A stretch of 64,000 nt of DNA from positions 9,318,767 to 9,382,766 of the forward strand of contig NW_024725489.1 of NCBI RefSeq assembly GCF_018991925.1, in the 5' to 3' direction. Source of the DNA: Homarus americanus. Lineage: Eukaryota > Arthropoda > Malacostraca > Decapoda > Nephropidae. Below the pieces are notes generated by a model. That model was not told the DNA's origin, did no database searches, and was given only the letters and a program-made list of their open reading frames with translations. Shown piece by piece: positions 1 through 13,300 of this stretch (its first letter is position 1; each line of letters begins with the position of its first letter). Made by a program: the position numbers and the translations under genes.

Positions 1-132
1 ATAACCAACTCAACACTTGTGATATCAGATCAAATCTTTCTCAGCAATGATGAACTTGTACCTGTACTTGCAGTCAAACTATATAGCAGCTAATACAAAC
101 ACTCACTCAGATAAGAATCAGTAAATACTCAC

Positions 133-284
133 CATACGAAGTAATTTTCTGATAATATGAGCAACATGAAATCCAAGTTTTTATGAACCGTGTGGATAGA
201 TACAGCTTCTAGAAAACGTTCATTGTAATAGCAAAAGTCCCGCTTCCCATAAGCGTCGCATATTTTTGAGAGTGTTGACTCAAT
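133..284 (-). CDS. FASTKD-like gene, sixth coding exon, not terminal
   Basis: The acceptor ccattttcag precedes 284; the donor GTGAGT is at 132-127. Fifty codons plus two bases, without a stop, encoding IESTLSKICDAYGKRDFCYY followed by a helical segment ending ENYFV. The text continues smoothly from the previous exon (SLNGHQ to IESTLS). Because the donor is good and no stop occurs, the gene must continue beyond position 1. The preceding intron (285-12565) is about 12.3 kb. Confidence 0.6.
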
Positions 285-3200
285 CTGAAAATGGAATAAT
301 CAGTCAAAGACAAACACTAAACTACAGTAAAACCTCAATGAATCAGACTTCAATCGGAATTTGCTTTTCTCGGACTACAAGATGATGTGGTCACGAAATA
401 CTATAAAAAAAGTTTTAAGAAATGGGAAGATTAATTTATAAAAATATCTTGAAATGAACAACACTTACTGAATACTGTAGTGGTCCAATCAGATTTGCTA
501 TTGTTCTACTGAGAACCAAAACACTTGAGTATGTAAGCAGATTGGGGCTGATCAGGTGTTGCCACATTCGTCAGGTTTATTTATTTATTGATTCAGTATT
601 ATATTCTCATATGATTGGCTTCTTATGGTTTATGGTTCATCATGATTAATAAAACATCTTTAGTAATAGAGAAAAAATACAATATGCGTAATTTGAAATA
701 GAACTTGAAAATAAAAGGATAAGCTGTATCAGAAGGTTATTTACTCAAGATGCACTCGTGAGAGCTTTCAGCAGACTAGCTTACAATAAGGGTCACTATA
801 ACACACTGTATTGTATAGTATTAATATGGCGTTACCTTCCTAAAAACTTTATTTACTACCTTTGAGTGTTATATGGCGACTCATTTTGGCTACTTGTACA
901 CTTAGACAAGTGATTAATGAATAAACCAGAGTATATGCAGATGAATAATACTGTACACTACAATAATACTTATCAAATGATGATAAATACACTACAATAG
1001 TATTTATTAAGTGGTTATAAATACACTGCAATAGTATTTATTAAGTGATAATAAATGCACGACTGTACAGTACCATACTAATTTACAAAGGGTTGAAGAC
1101 ATATATTGAGGAAAGCCAGGCGGCCGTTTGCTCTTTGTAAACAGTGACTCGTGGTTTTCAGTGTGGGATTCTTTTTTTTTAATGCCAATTCTTTTAGGAT
1201 AATATTTTAGCAACCTGACACCAAATGAGGTAAATATTTAGAAGTTGACACCAGGCAACTGAATATTGAGACATATATTGGGAGAGAGTGGACAAAAAAT
1301 AATAATAATTTATTCTATAATGTTTCCGTTGGGAATTTATAGTTTTCGAGTAAAACTAAAAAAGCACAGTATAATATTTGGCCTATCAGCACGAGTGTTG
1401 ATGTGACGTCATAGTCGTGCGCACCATTCAGCGTGAGTGCCAAAGTGACATAATACTCGTGCACTAATCAGTGCTTGCGGCCATTTGGAAGATGGCGTCT
1501 GTATTGAGATGGATGTACATTGGCTGGCTGCATTATTCAGTGCATTTTGGACAATGAAGCAGCATCTGTTGTCATTTTTAGGGCTCATGATGCTTTTGTT
1601 TCATTGGTAAAGTGTCTGAGAAGTGATTCAGTGTCAATACTGTGTAGACCACCATGCATGGTACTGTACTGTGATAAGAGACGGACACTGGCGAAGACAC
1701 TACTTCCTCATTCAAGTTGCATTACTATCTGCCTTTATCTCTTAATTAAGGTAAATTTCTTACACTAGGGGTTAGATTAGGTTAGGTAGGAGAGGTCAGA
1801 TCAGGTTTTTTTTTTTTAGGTTTTTACATTGTTCAACCCTCCACATTTTTTTTCAATATCTCAAGTACTGCTCATTTCCAATGGCATTGTAGGTCATATT
1901 TGTATTTAAGATGATTTACACTATAAAAGCCCACTTTCAATATTCAGTTCCCTGGTGTCAACTTCTAAATATTGACCCCAAATGATACTAAATTATATGA
2001 GAATTGTGGTGAAATTATATAAAGAAGTGTTAAAGGAATCTGGGAGTGAGCAACCCACCCGTGATACCACCCTCTCTGCAGCTGCTCCCAGATAAAATTC
2101 GTCTTCCACATACAATATACTCCTACACTTATTTTTATCTTTATAGTACTGTACAGTATACAGTTTTCTCTTTATTCATAACACAAATTCTGTGGTTACT
2201 TACATATAATACTTTACAGTAAATAACAATCATCTCGATGACAATAGTTGTTGACAACCAGACTTATAAGTCTGATTTTCAACCCAGAGAGTTCGGTTTC
2301 ATATTTTTTTCCTGTTGATGTAATATTCTTTTAATAACCTTGTTATACACTTAAAGACCTTAGTTGTTGAAGTGCAGTAATAACATCAACTGATTTTCTT
2401 TAAATAGTTCAGAAAAGCAAGTTTATCTCAACCCTCCTCGCCCCATATATTCGCTTTTTTCGGACTTTTGTATTTTTTTGACTGGGGTCTGCCCCAATTA
2501 TTCCGATTTATCGAGGTTCTACTGTATTACATACATACATAGTACATACTAAATAGCAAAATTTTTTCACTAATATATATATTTTAGAGAAAAGATTTAG
2601 ACAATATTACAAAGATAATGGAAGAAATACAAAATATAATACGGTAAGTATAATAAGTGAAGTCTATCGTATTTCAACTCATCCATACAGTCAACAGAAC
2701 CAACAAGGGACTGAATATGGAACACGAACTAACCCTGATAACATTTGGACTTAACACATCCACCCACACTGAGCACAATTAACACATCCACCCACACTGA
2801 GTACTCTTAACACACCCACCCACACTGAGTGCTCTTAACACATCCACCCACACTGAGTACTCTTAACACATCCACACACTAGTACTCTTAACACATCCAC
2901 CCACACTGAGAACTCTTAAAATTCCACCCCTTGAGTACTCTTAAAAATTCCACCCACATTAGTACTCAGACCAGATTACTCTTAATACCCACACAGAATA
3001 CTCTTGATACACCACATTCAGAGTATTCTTAAGCTCTTTCCCAACTACGGCAGGATTAGGGACCCAATCCAGTCGTAAGTAGAAAATCAATTAAATAAAT
3101 TGAAATGCTTAAATAATACATAGAAAAACTAAAATGGTTGTCTCTTTTTCTTCTCAGCACCACAAAACTCTCACTTTTAAGCCTTTAGCCATTTTAAAGT

Positions 3201-6200
3201 GAATTACTGACAAAAATTTTCCTGTGTACTGGCGTTGGGACTCAAAAATACAAAATTTTGGTATGACTGAGGCAGGTTGTAAGTCACGTGAGTACGTAAA
3301 TGGGGAGGGCTGTACATACACAGTCATGCGTAAGCTTCGTCGTCCGAACAACGTCGATGCATACTCGTCCGTGGACATAAAAATAATAAGAAAATAATGG
3401 GATAAAAAAAACCCGTTCAGACAGAGGACGTAAGGGACGTAAGTGGCCTTAGAGTGGACGCGCTCACGCGCCATCACGTGTTCTTAAACAAAATAGATTG
3501 TGCTGCCCGGCATATGATGATACAGTACAGTAACACTTTAAATAATTTTAAAATTTAATTCTTAATTTTAATTTACTGTATACAGTACGTATATAGAAAT
3601 AAGAAAAGTCCATCAGATTTAAGGATGCGATACTGCATCTACCTCTCAATCAGTGAACAGTGTACCGTTTAATTTTACTTTACTATACAGTACTGTACAT
3701 GCTTTACTGTATGTATATTATACCTGTATTTTTTTTACTGCAATATATTAGCTAATGTAGACATTATGTTATTTTATTAGCCTTCTTAACCTCTGTGTTT
3801 CATTAGTTGTGTACGTTATCTAGTGAATTTAGTCAATATTGTGCAGTACAAATACACTGCAATATTCCACATAGTATAAATACAAAGTTCACAATGAGAT
3901 GTTAGACAACGTCCAATTAGGTTAACATCACGTTTCCAAGAAGCTTATCTAGGGCGTTAAGATACATGACTGTACACCCACACACAGAGTACTCTTAATA
4001 CACCCACACACAGACTACTCTTAATACACCCCACACAGAGTTACTCATGAACCAAGGAACCCATCAGTGTCACAGTGCCACATCAGCCATCCAGCAGTGT
4101 CAAGTGACCAGCCAACCAGCAGTGTCACAGTGCCACACCAGCCAACCAGCAGTGTCACAATGCTACATCAGCCACCCAGCAGTGTCACAGTGCCCCATCA
4201 ACCACCCAGCAGTGTCACAGTGTCACTTGTGCACACTGCACGTAAGCCTTGGTAAAGTGGGACACTGATGTTTGTATCCATGGGGTGGTTGCTAAACATA
4301 TTCTTTTGTGGGGTGATGTCATGGGATAGCCCCAGTTTGGTATCTTATCCACAATAGGGTGGTCAGGTTGTGGTGTGTGTGTAAGTCGGGTTGTGGTGTG
4401 TGTGGGGATTGGTCAGGTTGTGGTGTGTGGGGATGGTCAGGTTGTGGTGTGTGGGGGGTGGTCAGACCAGAGTGTCGTGGAGGTGGTGGGGCCAGGGTGT
4501 GTGGGGTTTGGTGGAGCCAGGGGTGTGTGGGGTTGGTCGGGCCAGGGTGTGTGTGGTGGGGGTTGGTGGACCCAGGGTGCGTGGGGGTGGTCGGCCAGGG
4601 TGCGTGGGGGTGGTCAGGCCAGGGTGCGTGGGGGTGGTCGGGCCAGGAGTCGTGGGGTGAGTCGGGCCAGGTGCGTGGGGTGGTCGGGCCAGGGTGCGTG
4701 GGGTGAGTCAGACCAGGGTGCGTGGGGGTGGTAAGACCCAGGGTGCGTGGGGGTTGTCGGGCCAGGTGCGTGGGGGTTGTCAGGCCAGGAGTGCGTGGGG
4801 GTTGTCGGGCCAGGGTGTGTGGGGTTGTGGGCCAGGGGTGTGTGGGGGTGGTCAGGCCAGGGTGTGTAGAGGGGTGGTCAGGCCAGGGTGTGTGGGGGTG
4901 GTCAGCAGGGTGTGTGGGGGTGGTCAGGCCAGGGGTGTGTGGGGGTGGTCAGGCCAGGGTGTGTGGGGGTGGTCAGGCCAGGGTGTGTGTGGGGTTGGTC
5001 AGGCCAGGGTGTGTGGGGTTGGTCAGGCCAGGGTGTGTGGGGTTGGTCAGGCCAGGGGTGTGTGGGGTTGGTCAGGCCAGGGGTGGTGGGGGTTGGTCAG
5101 GCCAGGGTGTGTGGGGGTGGTCAGGCCAGGTGTGTGTGGGAATTGGTCAGGCTGGGGGGTGTGTGGGGGTTGTTAGGATGGGTGTGTGGGGGGTTGTCAG
5201 GGTGGGGGTTGTCAGGGTGGGGGTTGTCAGGTGGGGGGTTGTCAGGGTGGGGGTTGTCAGGGTGGGGGGTTGTCAGGGTGGGGGTTGTCAGGGTGGGGGG
5301 TTGTCAGGGTGGGGGTTGTGGGTGGGGGTTGTCAGGTGGGGGGGTTGTCAGGGTGGGGGATTGTCAGGGTTGGGGGTTGTCAGGGTGGGGGTTGTCAGGG
5401 TGGGGGTTGTCAGGGTGGGGGTTGTCAGGGTGGGGGGGTTGTCAGGGGGGTTGTCAGGCTGGGGGGTTGTCAGGCTGGGGGTTGTCAGGCTGGGGGGTTG
5501 TCAGGCTGGGGGATCAGGCTGGGAGTTGTCAGGCTGGGGGTTGTCAGGCTGGGGTGTGTGGGGGTGGTCAGGTTGGGGTGTGTGTGGGAGGTGGTCAGGT
5601 TGGGGTGTGTGGGGGTGGTCAGGTTAGGGTGTGTGGGGGTGGTCAGGTTGGGGTGTGTGGGGGTGGTCAGGTTGGGGTGTGTGGGGGTGGTCAGGTTGGG
5701 GTGTGTGGGGGGGTGGTCAGGTTGGGGTGTGTGGGGTGGTCAGGTTAGGTGTGTGGGGGTGGTCAGGTTGGGGTGTGTGGGAGATTGGTCAGGTTGGGGT
5801 GTGTGGGGTGGTCAGGTTGGGGTGTGGGGGTGGTCAGGTTGGGGTGTGTGGGGGGTGGTCAGGTTGGGGTGTGTGGGGGTGGTCAGGTTGGGGTGTGTGG
5901 GGGTGGTCAGGTTGGGGTGTGTGGGGGTGGTCAGGTTGGGGTGTGTGGGGGTGGTCAGGTTGGGGTGTGGTCAGGTTGGGGTGTGTGGTCAGGTTGGGGT
6001 GTGTGAGTCAGGTTGGGGTGTGTGGGGGGGGGGTGTGTGGGGGTGGTCAGGGTTGGGGTGTGTGGGGGGTGGTCAGGTTGAGGTGTGGGGGTGGTCAGGT
6101 TAAGTGTGTGGGGGGTAGTCAGGTTGGGGGTGTGTGGGGTGGTCAGGTTGGGGTGTGTGGGGGTGTCAGGTTGGGGTGTGTGGGGGTAGTCAGGTTAAGT

Positions 6201-9200
6201 GTGTGGGGGGGTGGTCAGGTTGGGGTGTGGGGGAGTGGTCAGGTTGGGGTGTGTGGGGGGTGGTCAGGTTGGGGTGTGTGGGGGTGGTCAGGTTGGGGTG
6301 TGTGGGGGGTGGTCAGGTTGGGTGTGTGGGGGGTGGTCAGGCTGGGGTGTGTGGGGGGTGGTCAGGCTGGGGTGTGTGAGGGCTGGTCAGGCTGGGGGTG
6401 TGTCAGGCTGGTCAGGCTGGGGTGTGTGAGGGCTGGTCAGGCTGGGGTGTGTGTCAGGGGCTGGTCAGGTTGGGGTGTGTGGGGGTGGTCAGGTTGGGTG
6501 TGTGGGGGTGGTCAGGTTGGGTGTGTGGGGGTGGTCATTGGGGTGTGTGGGGGNNNNNNNNNNNNNNNNNNNNNNNNNNNNNNNNNNNNNNNNNNNNNNN
6601 NNNNNNNNNNNNNNNNNNNNNNNNNNNNNNNNNNNNNNNNNNNNNNNNNNNNNTGGTCAGGTTGGGGTGTGTGGGGGGTGGTCAGGTGGTGTGGGGGGTG
6701 GTCAGGTTAGGTGTGTGGGGGTGGTCAGGTTTGGGTGTGTGGGGGTGGTCAGGTTGGGGATATTGCAGAGGTGGTCAGGTTGGGGGTGTGTGGGGGGTGG
6801 TCAGGTTGGGGTGTGTGGGGGGGTGGTCAGGTTGGGTGTGTGGAGTTGGTCAGGTTGGGGTGTGTGGGGGTGGTCAGGTTGGGTGTGTGGGGTGGTCAGG
6901 TTAGGGTGTGTGGGGGTGGTCAGGTTGAGGTGTGTGGGGTGGTCAGGTTGGGGTGTGTGGGGAGTGGTCAGGTTGGGGTGTGTGGGGGTGGTCAGGTTGG
7001 GGTGTGTGGGGTGGTGGGGTAGATGTAGGAGGGTCATTGGGGTGTGTATGGGGGTGGTCAGGTTGGGTGTAGGGTGGTCAGGTTGGGGTGTGTGGTCAGG
7101 TTGGGGGTGTGTGTGGGGGTGGTCAGGTTGGGGTGTGGGGGGGTCAGGTTAGTGTGGGGGGTCAGGTTGGTGTGGCAAGGATCAGGTTTAGAGTAGTGTG
7201 GGGTGGTCAGGTTAGTGTGGGGGTGGCAGGTTAGTGGGGGTGGTCAGGTTGGGGTGTGTGGGGTGGTCAGGTTGGGGTGTGTGGGGGTGGTCAGGTTGGA
7301 AGTTGTGTGGGGGGTGGTCAGGTTGGGGTGTGTGTGGGGTGGTCAGGTTGGGGTGTGTGGGGGGTGAGTCAGGTTGGGGTGTGTGGGGTGGTCAGGTTGG
7401 GGTGTGTGGGGGTGGTCAGGTTGGGGTGTGTGGGGGGTAGTCAGGTTGGGGTGTGTGGCGGGTGGTCAGGTTGGGGGTGTGTGGGGGGTGGTCAGGTTGG
7501 GGTGTGTGGGGGTGGTCAGGTTGGGGTGTGTGGGGTGGTCAGGTTGGTGGTAAGTATCAGTTGGGGTGTGTGGGGTGGTCAGGCTGGGGTGTGTGGGGGG
7601 TGGTCAGGCTGGGGGTGTGTGGGGGTGGTCAGGCTGGGGGGTGTGTGGGGGGTTGTGGTCAGGCCAGGGGGTGTGTGTGAGGGGTGGTCAGGTTGGGTGT
7701 GTGGGGTGGTCAGGCTGGGGTGTGTGGGGGGGTGGTCAGGCTGGGGTGTGTGGGGTGGTCAGGCTGGGGTGTATGGGGGTGGTCAGGCTGGGGTATGGGG
7801 GTGGTCAGGCTGGGGTGTATGGGGGTCAGGCCGGGTTGTTTGGGGGGACAGACCGGTTGTTTGGAGGGGGTTAGGCCGGGTTGTTGGGGGTGGTCAGTCC
7901 AGGTTGATTGGGAGGTCAGGCCGGGTTGTTTGGGGGGGGGGTCAGACCGGGTTGTTTGAGGGGAGGTCAGCCGGGTTGTTGGGTGGGGGTGGTCAGCCCA
8001 GGTTGATAGGGGGTCAGCTGGTTGTTTGGGGGACAGGCCGGTTGTTTGGGGGGGTCAGGCCGGGTTGTTAGGGGTCAGGCCGGTTGTTAGGGAGTCAGGT
8101 CAGGTTGTTTGGGGGTCAGGCCGGCTTTGGGGGGTCAGGCTGATTGTTTGAGGTCAGGCCGGGTTGTTTTGGGGGGGGTCAGGCCGGGTTGTTTTGGGGG
8201 GCTGGGCCGGGTTGTTTGGGGGGGTCAGGCCGGGTTGTTTGGGGGCAGGTCAGACCGGGGTTGTTTGGGGGGCGGTCAGACGGGGTTGTTTGGAGGGAGG
8301 TCAGGCCGGGTTGTTGGGTGGGGTGGTCAGTCCAGGTTGATAGGGGGGGTCAGCCGGGTTGTTTGGGGGGTCAGGCCGGGTTGTTGGGGGGCTCAGGCCG
8401 GGTTGTTTGGGGGGTCAGGCCGGGTTGTTTGGGGGGTCAGGCCGGGTTGTTTTGGAGGGGGTCAGGCCGGGTTGTTTGGGGGTCAGGCCGGGTTGTTTGG
8501 GGGGGTCAGGCCGGGTTGTTTGGGGGGGTCAGGCCGGGTTGTTTGGGGGGGGCAGGCTAGAGTAGGGGGGTGGTCAAGCTGGGATGTGTGGGAGGGTGGT
8601 CAAGCTGGGATGTGTGGGAGGGTGGCCAGGCTGGGATGTGTGGGAGGATGGTCAGGCTGGGATATGTGGTTGGCTCATGTTGGCATCTAGTTAGTTCCTG
8701 AAGGCTGCAGTGAGTCTTGATGTGGTCTGTCACTCATACAATGTGGGTTAAACTAAGTCATGTCACTGAGCCATTACAGTCATCCCCCCATTGAAGTCTA
8801 ATCAATTTATGACGGGAAAAAGTTCAAAAAATAACTTGAATTCATATAGGTACAGTCACCCAAAAAAGTCCTGTCGCGAACCACGAGCCCCGAGATTCAG
8901 ACTCGTGAACCCGAAGCAGTAGACACTGATACATTATTCTGTCCATAAATGCTTTGGATTCAAGAGTCTGAATCTCGGGGTTCATGGTTTGCGACAGGAC
9001 TTTTTTGGGTGAATGTACAGCACATATAATAACTACTGGTATACTGTACAGCACATATAATAACTACTGGTATACTGTACAGCACATATAATAACTACTG
9101 GTATACTGTACAGCACATATAATAATTACTGGTATATTGTACAGCACATATAATAACTACTGGTATACTGAACTGTACAGCACATATAATAACTACTGGT

Positions 9201-10177
9201 ATAGTGTACAGCGCATATAATAACTACTGGTATACTGTACAGCACATATAATAACTACTGGTATAATGTACAGCACATATAATAACTACTGGTATACTGT
9301 ACAGCACATATAATAATTAATGGTATACTGTACAGCACATATAATAATTACTGGTATAGTGTACAGCATATATAATAATTACTGGTATACTGTACAGCAC
9401 ATATAATAATTACTGGTATACTGTACAGCATATATAATAACTACTGGTATAGTGTACAGTACATATAATAATTACTGGTATATTGTACACTATAATTAAC
9501 AATGTAGACAGTAACAATGGTGTGTCCCAATGTCTCTCTACTTATTACAAGTCTCTAATTACAATAGGCAACAAATTTAAAAAAAAAATCAGTAACATTG
9601 TTCAGAGCAGCTTCCCTTTGGTAATTTTGAGGTGCTGATTTCAAATCTGGCAAAAAACTCTCTGGCACGTACAGTTTATTTGCGATACAAAAAATTAAAT
9701 CTTACAAATACAAAAACTGAAAAATACTATTTTCCCTGTTATTCCTGTTACCTTTTTCCACAGCATCAGACTAAAATTCAATAAAGAACGAAAACAATCA
9801 TAAGAAGACACAAAAAGTAATAAATTAGCCACGACAGGTTGACAACCCTTTATCCGAAATTCCGAAAACCGAATTTTTTTTTTTGGAATTAGTCCACCCG
9901 GGCACAGGTCACTGACCCACATCAGGGCCTGGGGGGCGAAAATGTAATAGTAATAATAATTATAATAATACAGTAATAAAGGTAATAATGATAATACAGT
10001 AATAATAATAATTATTCATAGTAAATAACATTTTTAGTAAAAATACACAAAAATAAATTAAGAATGATAACAATAAAAATAATAATAATAATAATACTGT
10101 AATAATGAAATAATAATAATAAAGAATACAAGAATGAAAAAAAGATCAAAAGTGAGTAACATGACCTAGACCTATGA

Positions 10178-10217
<40 letters not shown>

Positions 10218-10270
10218 TTTAGCCCCCACGCCCAATGTGGGTCAGTGACCTGTGCCCGGGTGGGCTGATC

Positions 10271-10335
<65 letters not shown>

Positions 10336-13300
10336 AAAAAAAAAAAAAAAACATTCTGAAATCCGAAAAATTCCAAAAACCGAAATGCATCTGGTCCCAA
10401 GGATTTCGGATAAGGGAGTGTCAACCTGTATAGGCATTTGTTATTTCATTTCATCCTTTTATGTGTTGTATTGTCCTCCGATTGTAAAAACCAGCAATAG
10501 TGCCCCATCATGGCAGGATCCCATCTACCCTGGCACCTTTCCTCCATACTTCTAATGTCCGGATGAAACAATCTCCCTGTTCACAACTAACCGCCCCCAG
10601 ATTCTCAGGAAAAAAGTCCAAGTGCGAGTGCAGGAGGCAGGGACATCCTAAGTTTTTGTACTTTTTTAAGAGTTCCTCTACAAGTTGGCAATAGTTTTCT
10701 TCCTTCTTGTTTCCAAGAAACCCGTTGACTACAGATGTGAAGGATTTCCATGCAGTTAGCTTAATTTCATTCAGTTTTTTCAAAGTCGTCATCAAGAAGT
10801 AACTTTCATATCTGTGGGCCAACAAAGATACCCTCTTTGACTTTAGCATCACTGAGCTGTAGGAATTTTCCCCTCAAGTACACGAACCCATCACCTTGTT
10901 TGTTCATAGCTTTCATAAAATTCTTCATTAGTCCCAGCTTGATGTGTAAAGGAGGTAGAAGTACATCGTTTGGGTCTACCAAGGGAGTATATTTAACGTT
11001 GCTTATACCTGGAAGAAACTCTTCTCTCTTTGGCCAGTCCTTTGTGTTGTAGTGTTTTTCTGTTGCTCTGCTGTCCCATAAACACAGAAAACAGCAATAC
11101 TTTGTGAATCTTCCTTGAAGGCCAAGTAGAAGGGCTATAACCTTCAAATCGCCACAGATCTGCCATCGATACTCTTTGTATTTAAAAGCGGTCAGTATTT
11201 TCTCCACACTATCATACATTTCCTTCAAACCTACAGAATGCGCTACTGGAACCAAGGGCTTCTGGTTCCCATTATGCAACAATGCTGCTTTCAAACTAAA
11301 CTTGGAGGAATCTATGAAAAGCCGCCATTCCTTTGGGTCATGTTTTTCTCCCAACTCTCACATCAGTCCATCTACATCAGTACACACACAGTGGGAATCC
11401 TGCAAACTGTAGAATGAAGACAATGTAATATTCTTTTCCTAAAAACAGAAATTCTTGTCTGTTTTGCTCGCAAGTTCCATTCCTGCAGTCTTGATGCTAA
11501 AAGTTCCACCTGCTGTTTTGACAGACGGAGATCATGAACAAGATTATTATGTTCACTTTGTTCTATAAGATGTGGTTCATTGGAATTCTGGTCAATGAGA
11601 TGAGGATCATGGTATGATTCTGGGATTTATTCCTCAAGTTCCTCATCCGAAGTTGAGAGCTCTTCCAGATTAGCTGGTGGTGTAGGTATATGGAGGCCTT
11701 CTCCATGAGGAAAGGGCCTTATTGCCAATGGTACATTTGGATACTCAATTTGGTGAAATTGGTGAATTAACACAGCCTCAGCATTGTATTCTCTCCATTC
11801 TCCTGTTCAGGATTGCTAACCTTACATTTAATATATCCCTACCAACACAAGTACGTATCTTATATTCCAACACTACATATACTGTACACATACAGTATAT
11901 CATAAAAATGTTATGTGACTGACATTTTGTATTGCCATATTTGAAATCAGCACCACAAAATTAATAAAATGCAGCATAATTGATCCATGTTACCGAACCC
12001 TTGTCAACTAGTGTTATATTTGTAATACTTCATCTATGTCTAATTATATTGGTGTTTATCCTTTATATCTTGTACTCCTCTCTCTCTTTCTCTCAGAAGG
12101 GAGGGGAAATGTCCTCCCATCAACACTCCTAATTGCTCCCACTTCCTCTGCCATCAATCCCTAGTTATATAAATTTATATTAAAACTCATGAACTAATAT
12201 TTTTATTACATTATGACTGAATCTAAAGAGTTTATCCTTGTAACATCATTGTGACACCAAAAAGTAGAACAGAGAGTTGTACTGTTTATGGTCGGCAGCA
12301 TAAACTCTCAGCCTCCTTTCCCAAGGATCTTTCATGCCAGACTCCTTCTTGGATCTGCTGAGAAGACCTGGGCAGTGAACACCCTTGATCTGCTGCCTAT
12401 ACAATGATGCTTGAGCCCAAAATAAGTTATAAAACTCCCTAGATCAACTTTCCTGTGTTCATCAAGGTGCTATGAATAACAGAGATATAATCTACAATTA
12501 TTGTAAACTGAACTAGAACATAATAATTGTAAGATCAAATTGTTCTTATTATCACGTTAACAAACCTGGTGACCATTCAGGGATGTCATATCCCTAGCTA
12601 TTGCCTCCAAGCATTCTTTTATTAGAACTTCACGAGTCAAGTTGTCTTCCCTAGAGAGCGTCATCTTCTTCCCACGTCTTACATACATGTCCGTCAAGCT
12701 CCAGATGATGCTCACTGCCGAAGACGCCTTAGTGATGCTTCCCCGCGTATATATCTCTTGCAATATTACACCCAGGTTACGGACCGTGCCACGTACACAT
12801 ATGGACAATATCTGTAATGGGAGAGAGAGGGACAAACTGTATGTGAAGGCCATACATGATGCAAGGCCTATAATATCATGTACCAGAGGAACACTGTTAG
12901 CTACCTTGTGCAATATTAATAATAATAGCACCTGCCGTCCTCCACCGGCCAATATGGCGGATGGAAGGTTATGATTCTGAACGCTTCAATTAATTTATCA
13001 GAAGTATCAATTCATGTTAAATAGAAAACAAACCAATCAATCAATCAATGATTCGCACATAATGAACATTACAACTACAGCAACAACCATTAAAAATCGT
13101 CAGTTTACCACATGATAGACAGGGTCATGAAAGAGAAAGACTAAGAGTTTTTCAGTCTCCACCAACTCCGGCAGCCTGAGGCAGAGGCAGCCCATTATAC
13201 AACCAAGATGCTGTGTATACAATGATTGGACCACAAATAAACAATAACACACAGTTTTGAGTCTGAGAAAGTCATATGTTTTATCACCTAAAAACAGGAC

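Noticed and set aside
849..1213. Small minus-strand frames near the left edge
   Set aside because: AT-rich transposon interior with no homology, splice signals or start context.
1765..1800. Interstitial telomere (TTAGG)n
   Set aside because: GGTTAGGTT-type runs here and near 25120 and 30510 have only two or three units and lie inside transposon copies. Too short to call telomeric.
4359..8690. Many long plus-strand frames (up to ~360 codons, repeating VRLGCVGV or GVCGGGQV)
   Set aside because: They come from a G-rich tandem repeat with few A-containing stops in all three frames. There is no start context, no splice support, and the peptide changes frame with each unit variant.
10172..10437. 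Ser/Leu-rich, Asn-rich and Arg/Glu-rich frames
   Set aside because: Produced by (AG)n, poly(A) and (AAT)n inside the fold-back element.
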